Origin: Neurospora intermedia
Lineage: Eukaryota; Ascomycota; Sordariomycetes; Sordariales; Sordariaceae
Assembly (NCBI GenBank): GCA_037102815.1
Contig: BTPP01000007.1
Location: 992,001 to 1,056,000 of the forward strand
DNA length: 64,000 bases
Direction: 5' to 3'
Shown here: positions 46,595-58,714 of the stretch, one piece after another
Numbering within the stretch: the first letter of the stretch is position 1
How the letters are laid out: every line of letters begins with the position of its first letter
Program-made: the position numbers and the translations under genes
Notes under the pieces: model-generated
Seen by the model: only the letters and a program-made list of their open reading frames with translations
What the model was told of the DNA's origin: nothing
Database searches by the model: none

Positions 46595-46597
46595 TAC
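46550..46597. repeat. (CATACA)n hexanucleotide microsatellite
   Basis: Eight perfect six-base units. Confidence 0.95.
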
Positions 46598-46899
46598 CCG
46601 TCAACAACCATCATAAAATCGAAGCATGACGGACTCCCGACGATCTAGAATTCTATAGGGTATCGGTATAAACGGAACACAACGCAACGCAACGGAGTGG
46701 CTCGGGCTCAGTAGGCAGCCAAAACTGAACAAAAGACCTCTGCTCATTCGGGAACAAAATACTGACACATATCTCTATTGGCAACAGCGACGTTGTGTGA
46801 CTTGACTCGATGCGATGCCCTGGAGGGTGGGTGGGTGGTACATAATTCAAGAAAGACAGCTGTCAAGTTCGTTTTCTTCCTCTCTATTTCGCTGCCTAT

Positions 46900-46956
46900 A
46901 CTACCTACCTACTTATCTACCTACATACTTACGTACCTACATGGGCAGACAGACAG
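46900..46956. repeat. CTAC-rich tract followed by (CAGA)n
   Basis: Imperfect CTAC units up to about 46941, then two to three CAGA units. An example of the TACC/GGTA-rich low-complexity DNA common in this window's spacers. Confidence 0.8.
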
Positions 46957-47394
46957 ACGCGCGTATTACATACGTATGACTGACTGGCTGTCACCCCGTC
47001 ATTAAACTCGTTCCTGCATTCGTGTAATCGTAGATCATCATCCCTCACTTCAGTTCTTGGTTACAACTCGGTAACCGCTTCACAACGAAAGAAGAAAAAA
47101 ACCCGGGGTACATCATCGTCGGTACTATGCTGCAAAAGGATTTCGTTCGCTACTTGGTCCCCCGCTATGAATGGTTCTTTATTTCAATGCTATGTACGCT
47201 TGGTTTTGGACCCCCGCTTCCTGTCCCCTCCTCCAGAGCGTATGTGGTCTCAGTCTTTGTAATATCTCCAATCGATACTTTGGACATCTCTTTGCTATCA
47301 GGAGTATATGCTTCAACCTTGGATGCATCCTCCCACTACATAGCCACCCATTTACTACCAGCATTCACATCTGATCATTCCTAAGCTGAGGAAC

Positions 47395-49980
47395 TTAACC
47401 CCACTGCACCAAAACCTGCTTCTTCTGCTTCTTCTTGCCCTTCCCACCACCAGCGCCATCCGCATCGCCTTCACCACCAGCCTGTTGAGCCGAAGACGAG
47501 CCTGACGCACCGCCGCTTCCGCCTCCGGCGCTCCAGTTGAATCCCGTCTCCTTGGGCTGACCAAAGTCTCTCCGTACCGCACCTCTGCCGTAACCGAACA
47601 GAGTAGTGGTAGGCTTGGGCGCCGCAGGAAGTGCCGGGAAGGCGTCCTCGTTTCCGGGCTTCTGCATACTGCCACTGCCGCCGGCGACCTTCCTGGCGAT
47701 GGTGGTAGCCGTGCTGCCGCTGCTCCGCGAAGCAGAAGGGGCAGACACGGGAGCGGGACGAGATGATGAGGACCCACCGGCTGCGGCCGCAGTAAAGCCT
47801 GACAAGCCTGATGTGGTGGCGGGCTTCTTGGCTCCTGGAAGAGCAGGGAACGCCGCCGAGTTGTTCACGGTGGGACGAACCTGGGCGGCGTAGGCGTTGG
47901 TACCAGGCACCAGTCTGCTCGAGCTGCTGCTACTCGATCCACCGGCCTGGAGAGAGGCGACGGTTCGCTCCAGGCCACGCTCGCTAGCGCCACCTATCCT
48001 GGTGCTGTTCTTAAGCTTCAACACGTGGTTGGAATGTCGTGACTGGGCGTTTGCTAGACCTCCGTTGGTGTGTAAAGTAACTGGGGTCGCCGATGCGGCA
48101 GCCGCCCATCCGCTGCTTGCTGTTGTAGCTCCGTGCATACCACCAAGGCCAGGAAGACTGGGGTAGTCCTCGTTGATGGTGCGGTGGTTTTGCCAGGCTC
48201 GGTTGAGAGATGCGCCCTTGTTCTTGTCATCGAAAAGCTCAGCAACCTCGCGTACTAGAGTACCTAGTGCATTGGACGAGGTCTCGGAGAAGAGGGCGAA
48301 AAAGGCATCGATCAGCTGGTCAGCAGTCATCGAGCCCTTGTTGAAATTCGAGATATAAGATCGAAACTGGTTGATCTTGGTGGCGTCGTTGCCAAGGAGG
48401 TTCGAAGCACGTTCGATCACCGCACCGTGCCGCGTAAGACTAGCGCGCTGCTCAGGAGTAAGAGACGAGAGTTCAGAGACACTAAGGTTTTGCATGGCAT
48501 CAATAATGGGCTGTGGCTGTTGTTGCTGCTGCTCCCGCTGCTGTTGGGGTCTGGACGGTCGTGACTGAACCACAGAGGTCTGTCCGGCTGGGCGAGTCCC
48601 GGAAGAAGGAGCCGCGCTCGGACGAGCAGAGGATGCTGACTGGGCAATAGCCATTTGCCGCTGGAAAGCAAGCTCGTCTCTTCGTAGAGGCTGAGCAGTA
48701 CTGACGGGCAACGCCTCGGCATTAGGATCCCGACCGCGTGCGCCTCGTCCGTCTCTTCCCCCGCGACCTCTGCCGCCACTGCTGCTGCCGCCACGCTCCT
48801 CCTGGTATGAAGACCTGAAGTCGAAGCCGGAGATATCGACCACGCGTGCGTCTCTCCTTACGTCCTTGGACAACGAGTTTCCGTGCTCGCTCAGCTGGTG
48901 AGCCTTCAGATCTAGCTCGCTGTCGAAAACGACAAACTTCTTTTCCAGGCATTCCCGTTCCTGGCATATATAATGATCCTGCTTGAAATGCTCCTCCAAA
49001 GCATCGTAGTTCCGGTAGTAATGCGGTTGGCGAGAGTCGCGACGGTCGCAAATGAAGCATCTCTCATGCTTGCTGCGGCAATGTTCGTAAAGCTTGTCGT
49101 TATCATAGAATCTTTCGCCGCAGAAGCCGCAGAGCGGATGTCCCTTAAATCCAGTCTGGTCAACAGCACCAGGCTTATCGTCACCGCGGCTCATGTGGTC
49201 GCGTAGCTCCTTATCGGTAAACATTTCGTGCTCGTGCGTGAAGACCTTCTTGTTCCTCGTACACAGGTCACAAAGCTTCTTGTGGTGAACAGAGCGCACA
49301 TGGCGATGCAGATCGGGCCAACCAAGACCGGCAAAGTCACACTCTCCGCCCGGGCAGTTGTACCGCAGGAGAAGGACAGTATCCCCAACAATGTGCTCGC
49401 CTGCGTACTTGATCCCGATGTTGTCATCCGTACTTGTGATCTCCTTGCTCGTGTACTCTTCAAAGCGTTTATTGGGGTCGTCGGTAAAGATAACGAAGGG
49501 AGCGGCAGTCTGGACGTTTACGCATGTCAGCAGCTACCCAAAGCGAACGGAACCTAATGTGTCTCGAATGACTGTACTCACTCGGCAATGCGGGCAATCC
49601 TTGTTCTTATAAAGTGCCCTTAGTCGCAGGGCGCAAAGATGGCATGTCGAATGGCCGCAAGGGGCAACAGAGTGGTGGGTGATGGGGTTGGCACAGATAA
49701 AGCAGACCTCGGCGTCGTCGTCGTCTTGTGCTTCCTGCTGTTGTGTCTTCCACTGGGTGGGGTTGCTGTCGCCGGATGAGCTATCCTGCGCAGGTGTAGG
49801 TGCCGCACCCTGTTGTCCTCCACCTCTGCTCTTCCCACGGCCAGCGCCACCGCGACCAGCACCATCACCACCACCACCACCCCGATTACGGTTGCCTCGA
49901 GCTGCTCCGCGTCCTCGGCCTCTGCCCCGGTTGCTGTCGCCTCTAGGTCCCTGAGGGGTTGCTTGCTCCGCTGAAGACAT
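47395..49980 (-). CDS. hel2: RING E3 ubiquitin ligase of the Hel2/ZNF598 type
   Basis: Exon 49980-49582 joins 49509-47395 across a 72-nt intron (donor GTGAGT, branch CTGAC, acceptor CCAG), giving 837 residues. A Gly/Arg-rich RGG-like N terminus (about 15-60) precedes a C3HC4 RING with C93, C96, C108, H110, C113, C116, C129 and C132. C2H2 zinc fingers typical of Hel2 follow (CDLCTRNKKVFTHEHEMF, CGFCGERFYDNDKLYEHCRSKH, CFICD and further). The C-terminal half is disordered Ser/Ala/Gln-rich and ends KKKQKKQVLVQWG, a tail I recall as conserved. The family ubiquitinates 40S ribosomal proteins when ribosomes collide, starting ribosome-associated quality control. The yeast name is used by orthology; function here is inferred. 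Confidence 0.95.
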
Positions 49981-51539
49981 GATTTCGAAAGATTTCGACC
50001 GATTGAAGAAAAAAAAAAAATCGTCACTGCTACCCTGTTGTGGTGATGGTGTGCTTAGAAATGGCTCGCTGTTGGAAACTCGTGGGTATGAAGGGGGCTC
50101 TAGGATTTTCGCAGTCTTCGTGGGGGAAGAGGTTTGCGAGGTACTGTGAGAGGAAGAACAAATCCCTATAGCTGTTTTGAATAGGAATGATGTAACGATT
50201 GGGAGACAGTTGGGCCAACTTGGGTCGGTAGCAGAGAGAAGGGCCGGAATGATTGAATTGAAAGTGTTGACGTTGATGGTGGGGTCCGGGAGCTTCCAGC
50301 ATTTATTCGCTTACCTAGCAAACCGCCGTGGCCCGATAATTTTTTGTAGCGCCTCCCCTCAAGTGCCGCCCCGGGCAAACCAAAACTCGTGCAAATTGCC
50401 GGGGAGTGCGACTCCGTCATCATCACAGGCGCGTACACAGTACCCCGAGAAAGCCAACATCCATGCCTCCCGTCGCGTTGCCTCCACGATGCTCGGTTCG
50501 TACCGGATACCAATCCTACCAGAAAACAAACAGTGGCTGGGCAGGGGTAGTTAGCGTATAATCATCTGTTTGGCGATCTTCAGGTCCATGACGGAGTGGC
50601 TCAGCTTCGATGGCATTGGCCGATTCGATCGAGACTACACTACGCGGCAACGAGCGTCGGGGAGTCACTCCCCGGATTTGCATTATCTGGCCTCTCGCAT
50701 GGGGAATGATTCATTCTGATTTATACCGTATATGTAACGGCGGTGCCGACACCTATTTTGTTGGATACGGCGAATCTTTCTTGGCATGCTTGACTATGGC
50801 GACCGTATAGGGGCAATTAGTACATAACATACAAACCCTGCAGTCCCCTTTTTTAAGTGACTGGCTATCAGCTTCAGCCTCATGGTGATATTGGAAGTGC
50901 ATGTGAGAAGGTCTGCTGTATTTCTCGAGGACGGACACAAAGGAGAAAGATCGCTGACGTCTCGCCATGCCTGTTTTCCCGTTCCCTATGGTAGGTCACC
51001 ATGATACTAAACACCACCATAAAATGCTAAAGAGATGAGCTGATGAGGATATGCACCTCCCTTCTCCAGAAAGAAAGTTTGACAACAAACGAGCAGCCCT
51101 ACCCAGCCGTCGACCGCCGGTGATAGGGATGACTCAAACTCGGTCACTGTTCTTCCTATTCCTACTTGTCGGTTAGGTGCACGCTATAAGCGAGGTACGT
51201 TAACCTAACCGGCAAGTAACCCTTCCGACTTACTCATAACCTGTATCTGCCTCCAAATTGGTATGACTGGGGTAAGAGAAACCCCCCTTGCGCCCCTGAG
51301 GAAGTCTCAAAGACAAACCCAGCAAATAGCAAAAACCGAGAAAATGCGCTATCCCTTTCATACACCTCTCCTCCTATCAACCCTCAAACTATGAAAACGA
51401 GACGTACTGTGGTATACTAGTAGTTCCGAAGCCCCAGAGATTTTCCAATGACGCCATGCACGCCCAGCCTACTGCCTAGCCCCCAATGACCCAATACCAA
51501 CGGGAGGAACTCTTTCATCCCAGATCAGAACGTGGAATT
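49981..51539. other. spacer between Hel2-like and SWIB genes
   Basis: Promoter of the Hel2-like gene and 3' flank of the SWIB gene. No exon or RNA gene seen. Confidence 0.5.
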
Positions 51540-52576
51540 CTACTCTTCAATCGGATACAGCTGGTTGCCGAGGAGCTTGTTCATTTGGAACATGTTGATT
51601 GAGCTCTGCTTGAATACCGCCTGAAGTTTTTCGTCGCAAATAATCTGTCGCTTGTCGCTGGGATCCTGCAACTCATTCGCTTTGATATGCTCCCAGAGTT
51701 TCTTGACTACCTGTGGGCGTGAGAGCTGTGATGGGGTTAGTTTCTGTTCACGGCCTATTGGACAATGACCACCAACCTGAGCTTCTCCGCAAACTTCCTG
51801 GAGAGGGTAGCTTAGGTTGAAGGGCTTCTGGAAACCGCCACCGGCCTTGCGCTTCTTGGTTCCTTCCACCTCTTCGGGCTCCATGTCACTATCGTCGTCC
51901 GACTTGACCCGTGTTGCGCTCTTCTTTTTTGGTGTCTTGGCCTTGGGTTTGGACTTCTTGGTCACCTTGGCTGCGCCTCCACCTCGTGTTCGGGGTCCGC
52001 GAGAGAGCTTGTTCTCCTGCGCTTGAAGTTCGGCAGCCAGGCGAGCGTCGGCATCCTCTGAGCTCTCGCGCTTTTGTTGCTTCTTGGGCCGGACCTCGAT
52101 CTCGCCATCGGTAGCAGCGTCGTCTTCGTCGCTATCAGGAGTCGCCTCGGGAGTCGCCTCTTCGGGTGTTGGCTCTTGGGCAGCCTTGCGTGCTTGCGCG
52201 GCGTCAAATCGGGCTTCTATCAAGCCTTTGATGGCATGCTATACGAAGTCCAGAACTGTCAGCAGCTGATCGAACAACCGAAACCGGGGAGGGTGCTAGG
52301 AGAGCATTGGGGTTCTAATAAAAGCAGCAAGCCAATGCAGCAGACAAGGCAGGCTCTAGCACTGACCTTTTGGTCACTTAGATCCTTGTTTATGGCCGCT
52401 TCCATTTTCTGCCGAATGGCCTTGCGAGAAATTGTATCGAGGTCGGCAGTTTCGAGAATTTCATCGATAACGCGGGCGTAGGTCGCCTCCTCCTCGGGAG
52501 TAACTAGACCGAGTTAGCATAGTTCCATTCGATAGGGGAGACAAGCTTGGGCAATGTTCCTACATTGCGCGGACAT
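51540..52576 (-). CDS. DEK_C and SWIB domain chromatin protein (UAF30/TRI1 type)
   Basis: Four exons (52576-52564, 52503-52367, 52238-51777, 51725-51540) give 265 residues. The first coding exon is only 13 nt (MSAQ). The N terminus has a DEK_C-like helical domain (TYARVIDEILETADLDTISR). A highly charged Lys/Glu-rich middle (about 75-180) and a C-terminal SWIB/MDM2 fold (FQKPFNLSYPLQEV, then LSRPQVVKKLWEHIKANELQD) follow. Yeast relatives are UAF30 (RNA polymerase I activation) and TRI1, so a nuclear chromatin or rDNA role is likely. The last intron (51 nt, 51726-51776) is a multiple of three with no stop codon, so a retained-intron isoform would be readable. The GTAGGA donor of the first intron is weak, and the exact start may differ. 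Confidence 0.88.
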
Positions 52577-55500
52577 GTTGCCGGTGGTGTAGCACAATAC
52601 ACCCACTGACGGGAGAAATTGGGGATGATTGGGTGCGGTGTCCAATAGAACCTTGTGGTGTTCTAAACTGAAGCTGGGCTGGCAGATGATGTAAGGGCTG
52701 GTAGCTTCAGTGGATGGAATAGCTTCGTTCCGCCCTGACGAGAAGTTCGGGTAGGAATAATTCTTGGGTGAAGGAAAGTAAACAGCTGCGATTAACAGGT
52801 CGCCGACTGTGGCCTAGTTGAACAAAGCAGGAAGTTTGCGGGCGCGACAGCTGACTTTGTTTCAACGCGACAACAGAATGGCCGTTCTTTGCTGTCCGAA
52901 TTTGGACTTGAAAGACAGGATGCGTGTGGGCCGCGGTTTGAACAGCTGGGGGGGTCAGGACGCTCAAGATACCGGACAAGAGGCGCAAAGAAGCAGGCTA
53001 GGTTTGTCGCTCAAGTAGGGGCGCTTGGAGCAAAAGCCGGTGAAGATGATGATACGCTACGAGTTGGTCGCGAAAAGGGAAAGGATGAGTGACCGATCAG
53101 TGATGGATGATCGAATCATCCAAGACACGACAGAATTGGGTCAAACCTTGGGAGTTAGGTTGGAGCTGAGGGAAGAAGAAAAAAAGAAATATAAAAAAAA
53201 GGCCACGTCCTGCCGGCTCAATTGTGTCGAGTATATGCCGGATGTCCTGATGTGACAGGTATAGAGTAGGGATGCTGCGATGCGATGCGGTTGTGTGATG
53301 CCTGCGATCGCGTACGGTGGAGAGAAGGTGTTGAGTTGAGCCTCGAGACGTGTAGGCGCACAAGCAGCGAATTGCAGATTCAGCAGTTTCTTCTTCTGAT
53401 GCAGATGGCCAGCCCAAGCATGGAAGCGCACGATGACCTCAGGTACCTGAACAAGTTCTGGAGTGGAGTTCTAGAATAGGTAGCTGAGAGATGCGATTTA
53501 CCGTGACATTGCTGTCGCGGTCTTCTGTTCAGTTCATTGCAGTCCAGTGTCTTGCGGCGGCGTCCGGGAGTCTCAGTCCAGTGAGGTCGGTCGCGGTGTT
53601 GGTGGTCCACGGTCCGCCAACTGTCCGCCAAAACCGGAAGAAGTGAGGCTGCTTTGTGGCTGAACTGCGACTGTGATTGGTTCCACTTGAGCTTCAAGGG
53701 CCCCACCTACGGTTCCGTCTGCCGTCCCGGCTCGTCTGAGATGGAAGGAAAGTGGGGTGGTGTTCAGAGCGGCGATCCCATTTCTAGCCAATCAACGGAC
53801 CGAATCGCCCACTACTTGCTCTCAGTTCGCGCTGCCGCAAATCTCCACGCCGGTGGCCGATGGCCGGAATGCGGGCAGCCACGTGATGCGGAAGCCAGTG
53901 TTCAATGCCGGAGGACCCTTCGTCTAACAACTCCCAAGACTTTCCTCTTTCGTCCAACTTACACAATCGAGGGAGAGTCGACTTGATCATGTTCACTCTA
54001 CGTAACAATGTCCATCTGGATGGCACCATGGGATGGTAGAAGTCAGTTAACCCACCACGCCTATCCACTCTCTTGGAATGAATATCGACGTCACCCACCA
54101 CCTTTGCTCAGTTGGCACTCGACAATCCGCGACAACCAGACTAGGCATATCGCAAAGTTTACGCCAAGAATAAGAAAGAGCATCGTTGCCAAATGGCCCG
54201 TCGTACGCAAAAGGCTCCAAGATGTAAAGTGGATTGGAATGTTAGATGGCGAGTGTTGATTCAGACCTCTGATACCGAGGTGAAGGTGTTCGATATGCTC
54301 GAACATCCCCAGGTCAATGCGGCGTGGCGGTGATATTTAGAACCAAGTTCTTGCATTGAGGAAGAAGGGTGGGGAGAGACAAGAGAAAGCTCTCCTGGAA
54401 CCGACTCTTTGCAGAGCGTGGACGGTGATGCAGTGATATATCCGTATACCTCTACCTAAGCAAGGCTGCAAACACAACGACCCTCCTTTTAGGGAGGAAG
54501 AGGTCAGAAACGAGTGGCATTTCACACAAGTTCATCTCAGCTGGAAACCCTTTCCACCCATGTACTACTTGAGGACTTTGAGCCAGTCTTTTCTCGCTTG
54601 ATGCGACACGAGCCTCATGTCCTACTTACTCCGAGAATGGGCGCAGATAGCCACCATCTCGGGACCGAGCCTGGTCGCCAATGACATGTCAAACAACCGA
54701 CCCGAGCAAGAAGAAACGGAAGGAAGACTTCTTCTCTGCGCCCTTCCCCATCATCCGAAATCCCGGATTGGTACAATTGAGCTGGAATTGTCATTCCGTC
54801 AGTGCAAGATTGGATCTGCGCGCTCGTCTAACGTGCCGTCCCTTTCATCACAAAACTCTAATAATACCCGAGCATATTTTGCGGTGAATCTTCGCACAAC
54901 ATAGCCATGTTTCACATACTACAGCTCCTCCAGTGTCAAGGACAATTCGTCCACCATTTTGACTGCATGGTCCGTATGCATCCAAATTACACAGGAAGAC
55001 CGGAATTGATTCTAGAAGACAAGAATTTTCACGACTTACGCGGCTTCAGGCGACTGAACAATGCTGTGCTTCCGGACTCCCGAATTCATTAGCGGATTAC
55101 CCCACGGCACGACGGACTCAAGGCGAGGCGTAGAATTTCAAGGGGAGAGAGCAATTGGTAGTAGGTAGTCTTGTTCGTAACTACTACTACGGCGCAGCAA
55201 TCTGCCTCCCGTTCGGTGACGAGGTCTTGATGAAGGTCCGGACTGCTGGGCCTCCTCCATGCCGTTACGGTCCCCGGAATCATCCCATCGTCCCGATTCG
55301 GTCTTCATCATGTCCCGCTCTCCGCCAAACCAAAAGGTTTCGAACCTTCCCCAAAATACTACTGAAGCAGCCAAGCAATTCGCAGTACCTGTAAGTGAGT
55401 AGCATTTGCTGTCTAAGACAGTTCGTTCGTTGCAGCTGTTTCCTTGGTCCGGGACTTCGGTCACCGGTGACAATCGTTACAGATTGTCCGACATACACAA

Positions 55501-55744
55501 CAACGACGGGAACGACGACGGCTTTTCAAGCCTCACTCACTCACAACTTGAAGGAGAGCTCCAGTCATGGTCAGAAATGGCTTTAGACGGAGTAAAGCAA
55601 ATATATAAATCCCCACGATGTTCCTATCCCAAGTACCTAGGCTTGCCCATCATCTTCTCTAGCAGACAAAGCACAGAATTATAGGAACAATCCCACCAAC
55701 CCAAAGCTATACCCCCAAGTACAACTCACTACTTAGCTATCATC
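52577..55744. other. 3.2-kb gene-free spacer
   Basis: Contains the promoters of the SWIB gene (minus) and the small gene at 55.7 kb (plus). Several open frames of 90-110 codons overlap on both strands, and none shows a domain or convincing splice pattern. Confidence 0.5.
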
Positions 55745-56275
55745 ATGTCCACCGCCGCCGCAATCCCCATCGCTTCCTTCGGCAACAACCCCGAGGTCGC
55801 TCAAGCCATTCGCGAAAAGCTCCTTCCAGAATATGACGGTTCGTCCATCCCTTTCCCCTTTCCACTAAGTCCACACCCATTCCCCATTTGATATCTACAT
55901 CCACCTCCTACATAGTCACCCCAACTAACCCATAAAAATATAGTCGTCCACACAACCCTCACCCTCTCCACCTCCCTCTCCGAACTCCCCCCTCTCTGCA
56001 CCGGCACCTTCTCCCACCTCCCCTCGTCGAACCTCGGCTCCAACGCCACGGCCGCCACCCCCGCCGACCTCAAGGTGCCCAAGGCCATCATCTTCGGCGG
56101 CGGCGTGTCCCCTTCGGACGCCGAGCAAGTCAAAGAAGCGGTGCTGGCCAAGAACCCCGACATCAAGTTCGTCCGACTCACGCGGGAGGATATGGTCGCC
56201 GCGGGGGCCGAGGGGCCGGATCCCGAGGTGATTGGACGCTTGTTGAAGGAGAGGTTGGCCGAGGCTTTGGCTTGA
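55745..56275 (+). CDS. small conserved-looking protein of unknown function
   Basis: Exon 55745-55838 joins 55944-56275 across a 105-nt intron (donor GTTCGT, branch ACTAAC, acceptor TATAG), giving 141 residues. I do not name a family. The protein begins MSTAAAIPIASFGNNPEVAQ, has an alternating beta/alpha look (AIIFGGGVSPSDAEQVKEAV, then IKFVRLTREDM) and ends in an amphipathic helix GRLLKERLAEALA. The Rossmann-like strand IIFGGG suggests a small alpha/beta fold. No signal peptide or membrane segment is seen. The intact splice signals and compact sequence argue that it is real. Confidence 0.8.
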
Positions 56276-56907
56276 GGCTTGAGGCTTGGGAAAACAACTT
56301 GAACTGAACCTACTTGGTTCCGTGTTTGGTGTGGTTCGGGATGGGGCTTGCTTGTATGCTGGAGATGATGGAAGAGGATGGAATGCTCTTCAGTGGGGAG
56401 TTTTTCTTACAAAGGGGATAGGTTACTAGGTTATGTTGGGATGGAGTGTTTGAAAGGGGGTCGAATGGAGGATTAGACGAGATTTCCTACCAGAAGCTGT
56501 TCCTAACGTGGACAATCATGGGAATATAAGACACTCCTTCTCTGATGTATCGTCGAATAACGTTGATTGAGGCAATGTCGGTATGCATCTTAATGGACGA
56601 TTGGTAGATCTCACTGTGTCACAGAGATAAGAAATGATATTACGTACACGATGAAATGCTTGCTAATCAAGTTAGGCGGCAGACGTGAGATGGCGTGGTT
56701 ATTAGTTTTAGGTCTCTGCTATATCAGTTGTGGCATCATTTGGCGCACGGCATGACATCGTAGTCTGACATCAACAAGAATCAAAGGTTGGGCTAATATT
56801 GGGATGGCAAGACCACACACCATCAAGCATTCAGCACTGCTATGCTCAAGGTCATTTACATAGTCTGCTCTCCATCAACTCCCCTCGTCCATCAAAAAGG
56901 TACGAGT
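56276..56907. other. convergent 3' flanks
   Basis: 3' regions of the small gene (plus) and CCT2 (minus). Nothing else seen. Confidence 0.5.
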
Positions 56908-58714
56908 TTAGTGCCTCTCCCGCCTCCTGGGGGCCGCTCTTATTATGTCATCCACACGCAGGAGCAACTATTCACGATGGTTAGCAAGCTTGGGACCGTA
57001 TCGATCAAAGAAAAGGGGTTACATACCTCAGCGGCTTCACTGGCCGAAGAAACGACAGCCTTCTTGAGCTTGTAACTTTCAATAACACCCAAGTCTCTCA
57101 TATCGGCGATACCGCCTCCTGGTGTCATGAGATCCAAACCATAGGTGGTCAGACCGTCATAGATGGCCTTGCGCAAACGGGCAACAAGGTCGCCAGAATC
57201 GAGACCAGCGTTGTCGGCCAGAATGGTAGGCAGTTGCCTGAGAGCAGTGGCGAAGGCAGACACAGCGGTCTGCTTCTTGCCCTCGACCCGAGTAGCAGCA
57301 CCCTCAACAGCCTTGGCCATAACCATCTCAGCGCATCCACCACCCAGTGTTGTCCTGGACTCCTTAACGGTCTGTGAAAGAACGGCAAGAGCGTCGTGCA
57401 AACTTCTCTCGGCTTCGTCAAGCAGCTGATCGGTAGCACCACGGAGAACGACAGTGCAGGCCTGGCCGGCAGCCGTGCCGGAGAATCTGATAAGGGTATC
57501 CTCGCCAATAATAATCTCCTCAATCACGTCGGCATATCCAAGCTTGACCTGCTCCGGGTGGTCGAAGGTAGAAGCGATTTCACCGCCGGTGACGAGAGCT
57601 AGGCGCTCAATGCCATCGAAATCGGCATGCTCGATCGACATGATGCCAGCATCGGTGAACAGCTGCTCGGGCCAGTTGTAAATCAACTGCCTGTTGATGA
57701 AGCAGTTGATGCCGTGCGCCTTGATCTTTTCAACCTTGGCCTTCATCTTCTCCTTCTCGGCCTTCTCGAGCTCGGCGAGCTTGCTGGTAGAGTTGACCTT
57801 GACGCGCGCACCAAAGATCTTGACCTTGTCGGTATCCATCGATGTGTTGGCGATAAGGATCTTGGCCTTCTCGAGGCGCTTGGGCTGGTTGACACCGATC
57901 TTCTTGTCGAGAATAAAGCCATCGTCGAGGTATGATTCGCTGAGCTTGCCACCGGACTTCTTGATGATCTGGATGTGGCTAAGGTCGGCGGAACCCTTCA
58001 GGCGCAGAATGGCCTCGGTCGCGAGCTCGGCAAAGTGGTCTCTGTCTTGGGCAAGAATCTTGGAGCTGAGTGTCGTGCGCGCAATGGCGACAAGGTCTTT
58101 CCTGAACGCCTCGGGGTTGCTGCTGTGGTCAACGGCAGAGTCCTCGAGGGCCTTGAGCGCAGCCTGGCTAGCTATCCGGTAACCCTCGATGATAGTCTGA
58201 GGGTGGATCTTCTTGTCGACAAGCTTCTCGGCCTCGCGCAAGAGCTCGGCGGCAAGGACGGCAACCGAGGTGGTGCCGTCACCGACTTCGTCGTCCTGGA
58301 CCTTGGAGATGTTTACGAGGACCTTGGCAGCAGCGTTGTCGAGAGCAATGGACTTGAGGATAGTAGCACCGTCGTTTGTTACTAGAATCTCACCGGTCGA
58401 GCTGGATGTTGTGATGGTGCGGTCAGCACATGACGGCGGCGTGTCAAGCATGTAGGCGGGGGGTTCGGTGAACAAGCATACGCAGACTGGAGGATCTTGT
58501 CCATGCCCTTGGGACCAAGGGTGCTCTTGACGAGGTCGCCAACAGCAATGGCGCCGACGAAGGCGCTGAGACGGGCATTCTCTCCCTTCTCTTCTGTGGT
58601 GCCCTCCTCGAAGATCTGGGTGGGGCTAAACGAGGCCTGGAGATGGTCAGGCGTGTGGTTAGTTACGGTGAGCTCGGAAAGATGCCCAAAGTGGTGTACA
58701 AATCAACTTGCCAT
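56908..58714 (-). CDS. cct2: CCT2, beta subunit of the cytosolic chaperonin TRiC/CCT
   Basis: Four coding exons (58714-58712, 58636-58482, 58401-57027, 56967-56908) give 530 residues. The first coding exon is just the ATG. The following intron begins GCAAGT rather than GT and ends CCAG, and joining to [20 protein letters not shown] gives the expected N terminus. Group II chaperonin motifs are clear: GPKGMDKIL, the ATPase loop [15 protein letters not shown], and GGGCAEM and DLMTPGGG near the end. The beta-type signatures include [15 protein letters not shown] and the last exon [16 protein letters not shown]. It folds actin, tubulin and WD-repeat proteins in the cytosol as part of a 16-mer. It is divergently arranged with eIF3b. 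Confidence 0.97.
58637..58711 (-). other. GC-AG intron directly after the CCT2 start codon
   Basis: The 75-nt intron has donor GCAAGT at 58711-58706, branch ACTAAC and acceptor CCAG. Without splicing, the frame would stop at the third codon after ATG (ATG GCA AGT TGA). No GT donor nearby gives a working N terminus. Confidence 0.8.

Larger units (their letters stand above)
42864..47394. other. 4.5-kb spacer upstream of IRE1
   Basis: No exon is supportable in 4.5 kb. It contains the IRE1 leader with a 3-codon upstream ORF, several simple repeats (listed separately), many TACC/GGTA-rich fragments in 45.2-47.0 kb, and the 3' flank of the Hel2-like gene on the right. All frames are short and featureless. 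Confidence 0.55.

Noticed and set aside
46550-46597. Regular repeat considered as a CRISPR-like array
   Set aside because: Units are six bases and contiguous with no spacers. The genome is eukaryotic; this is a microsatellite.
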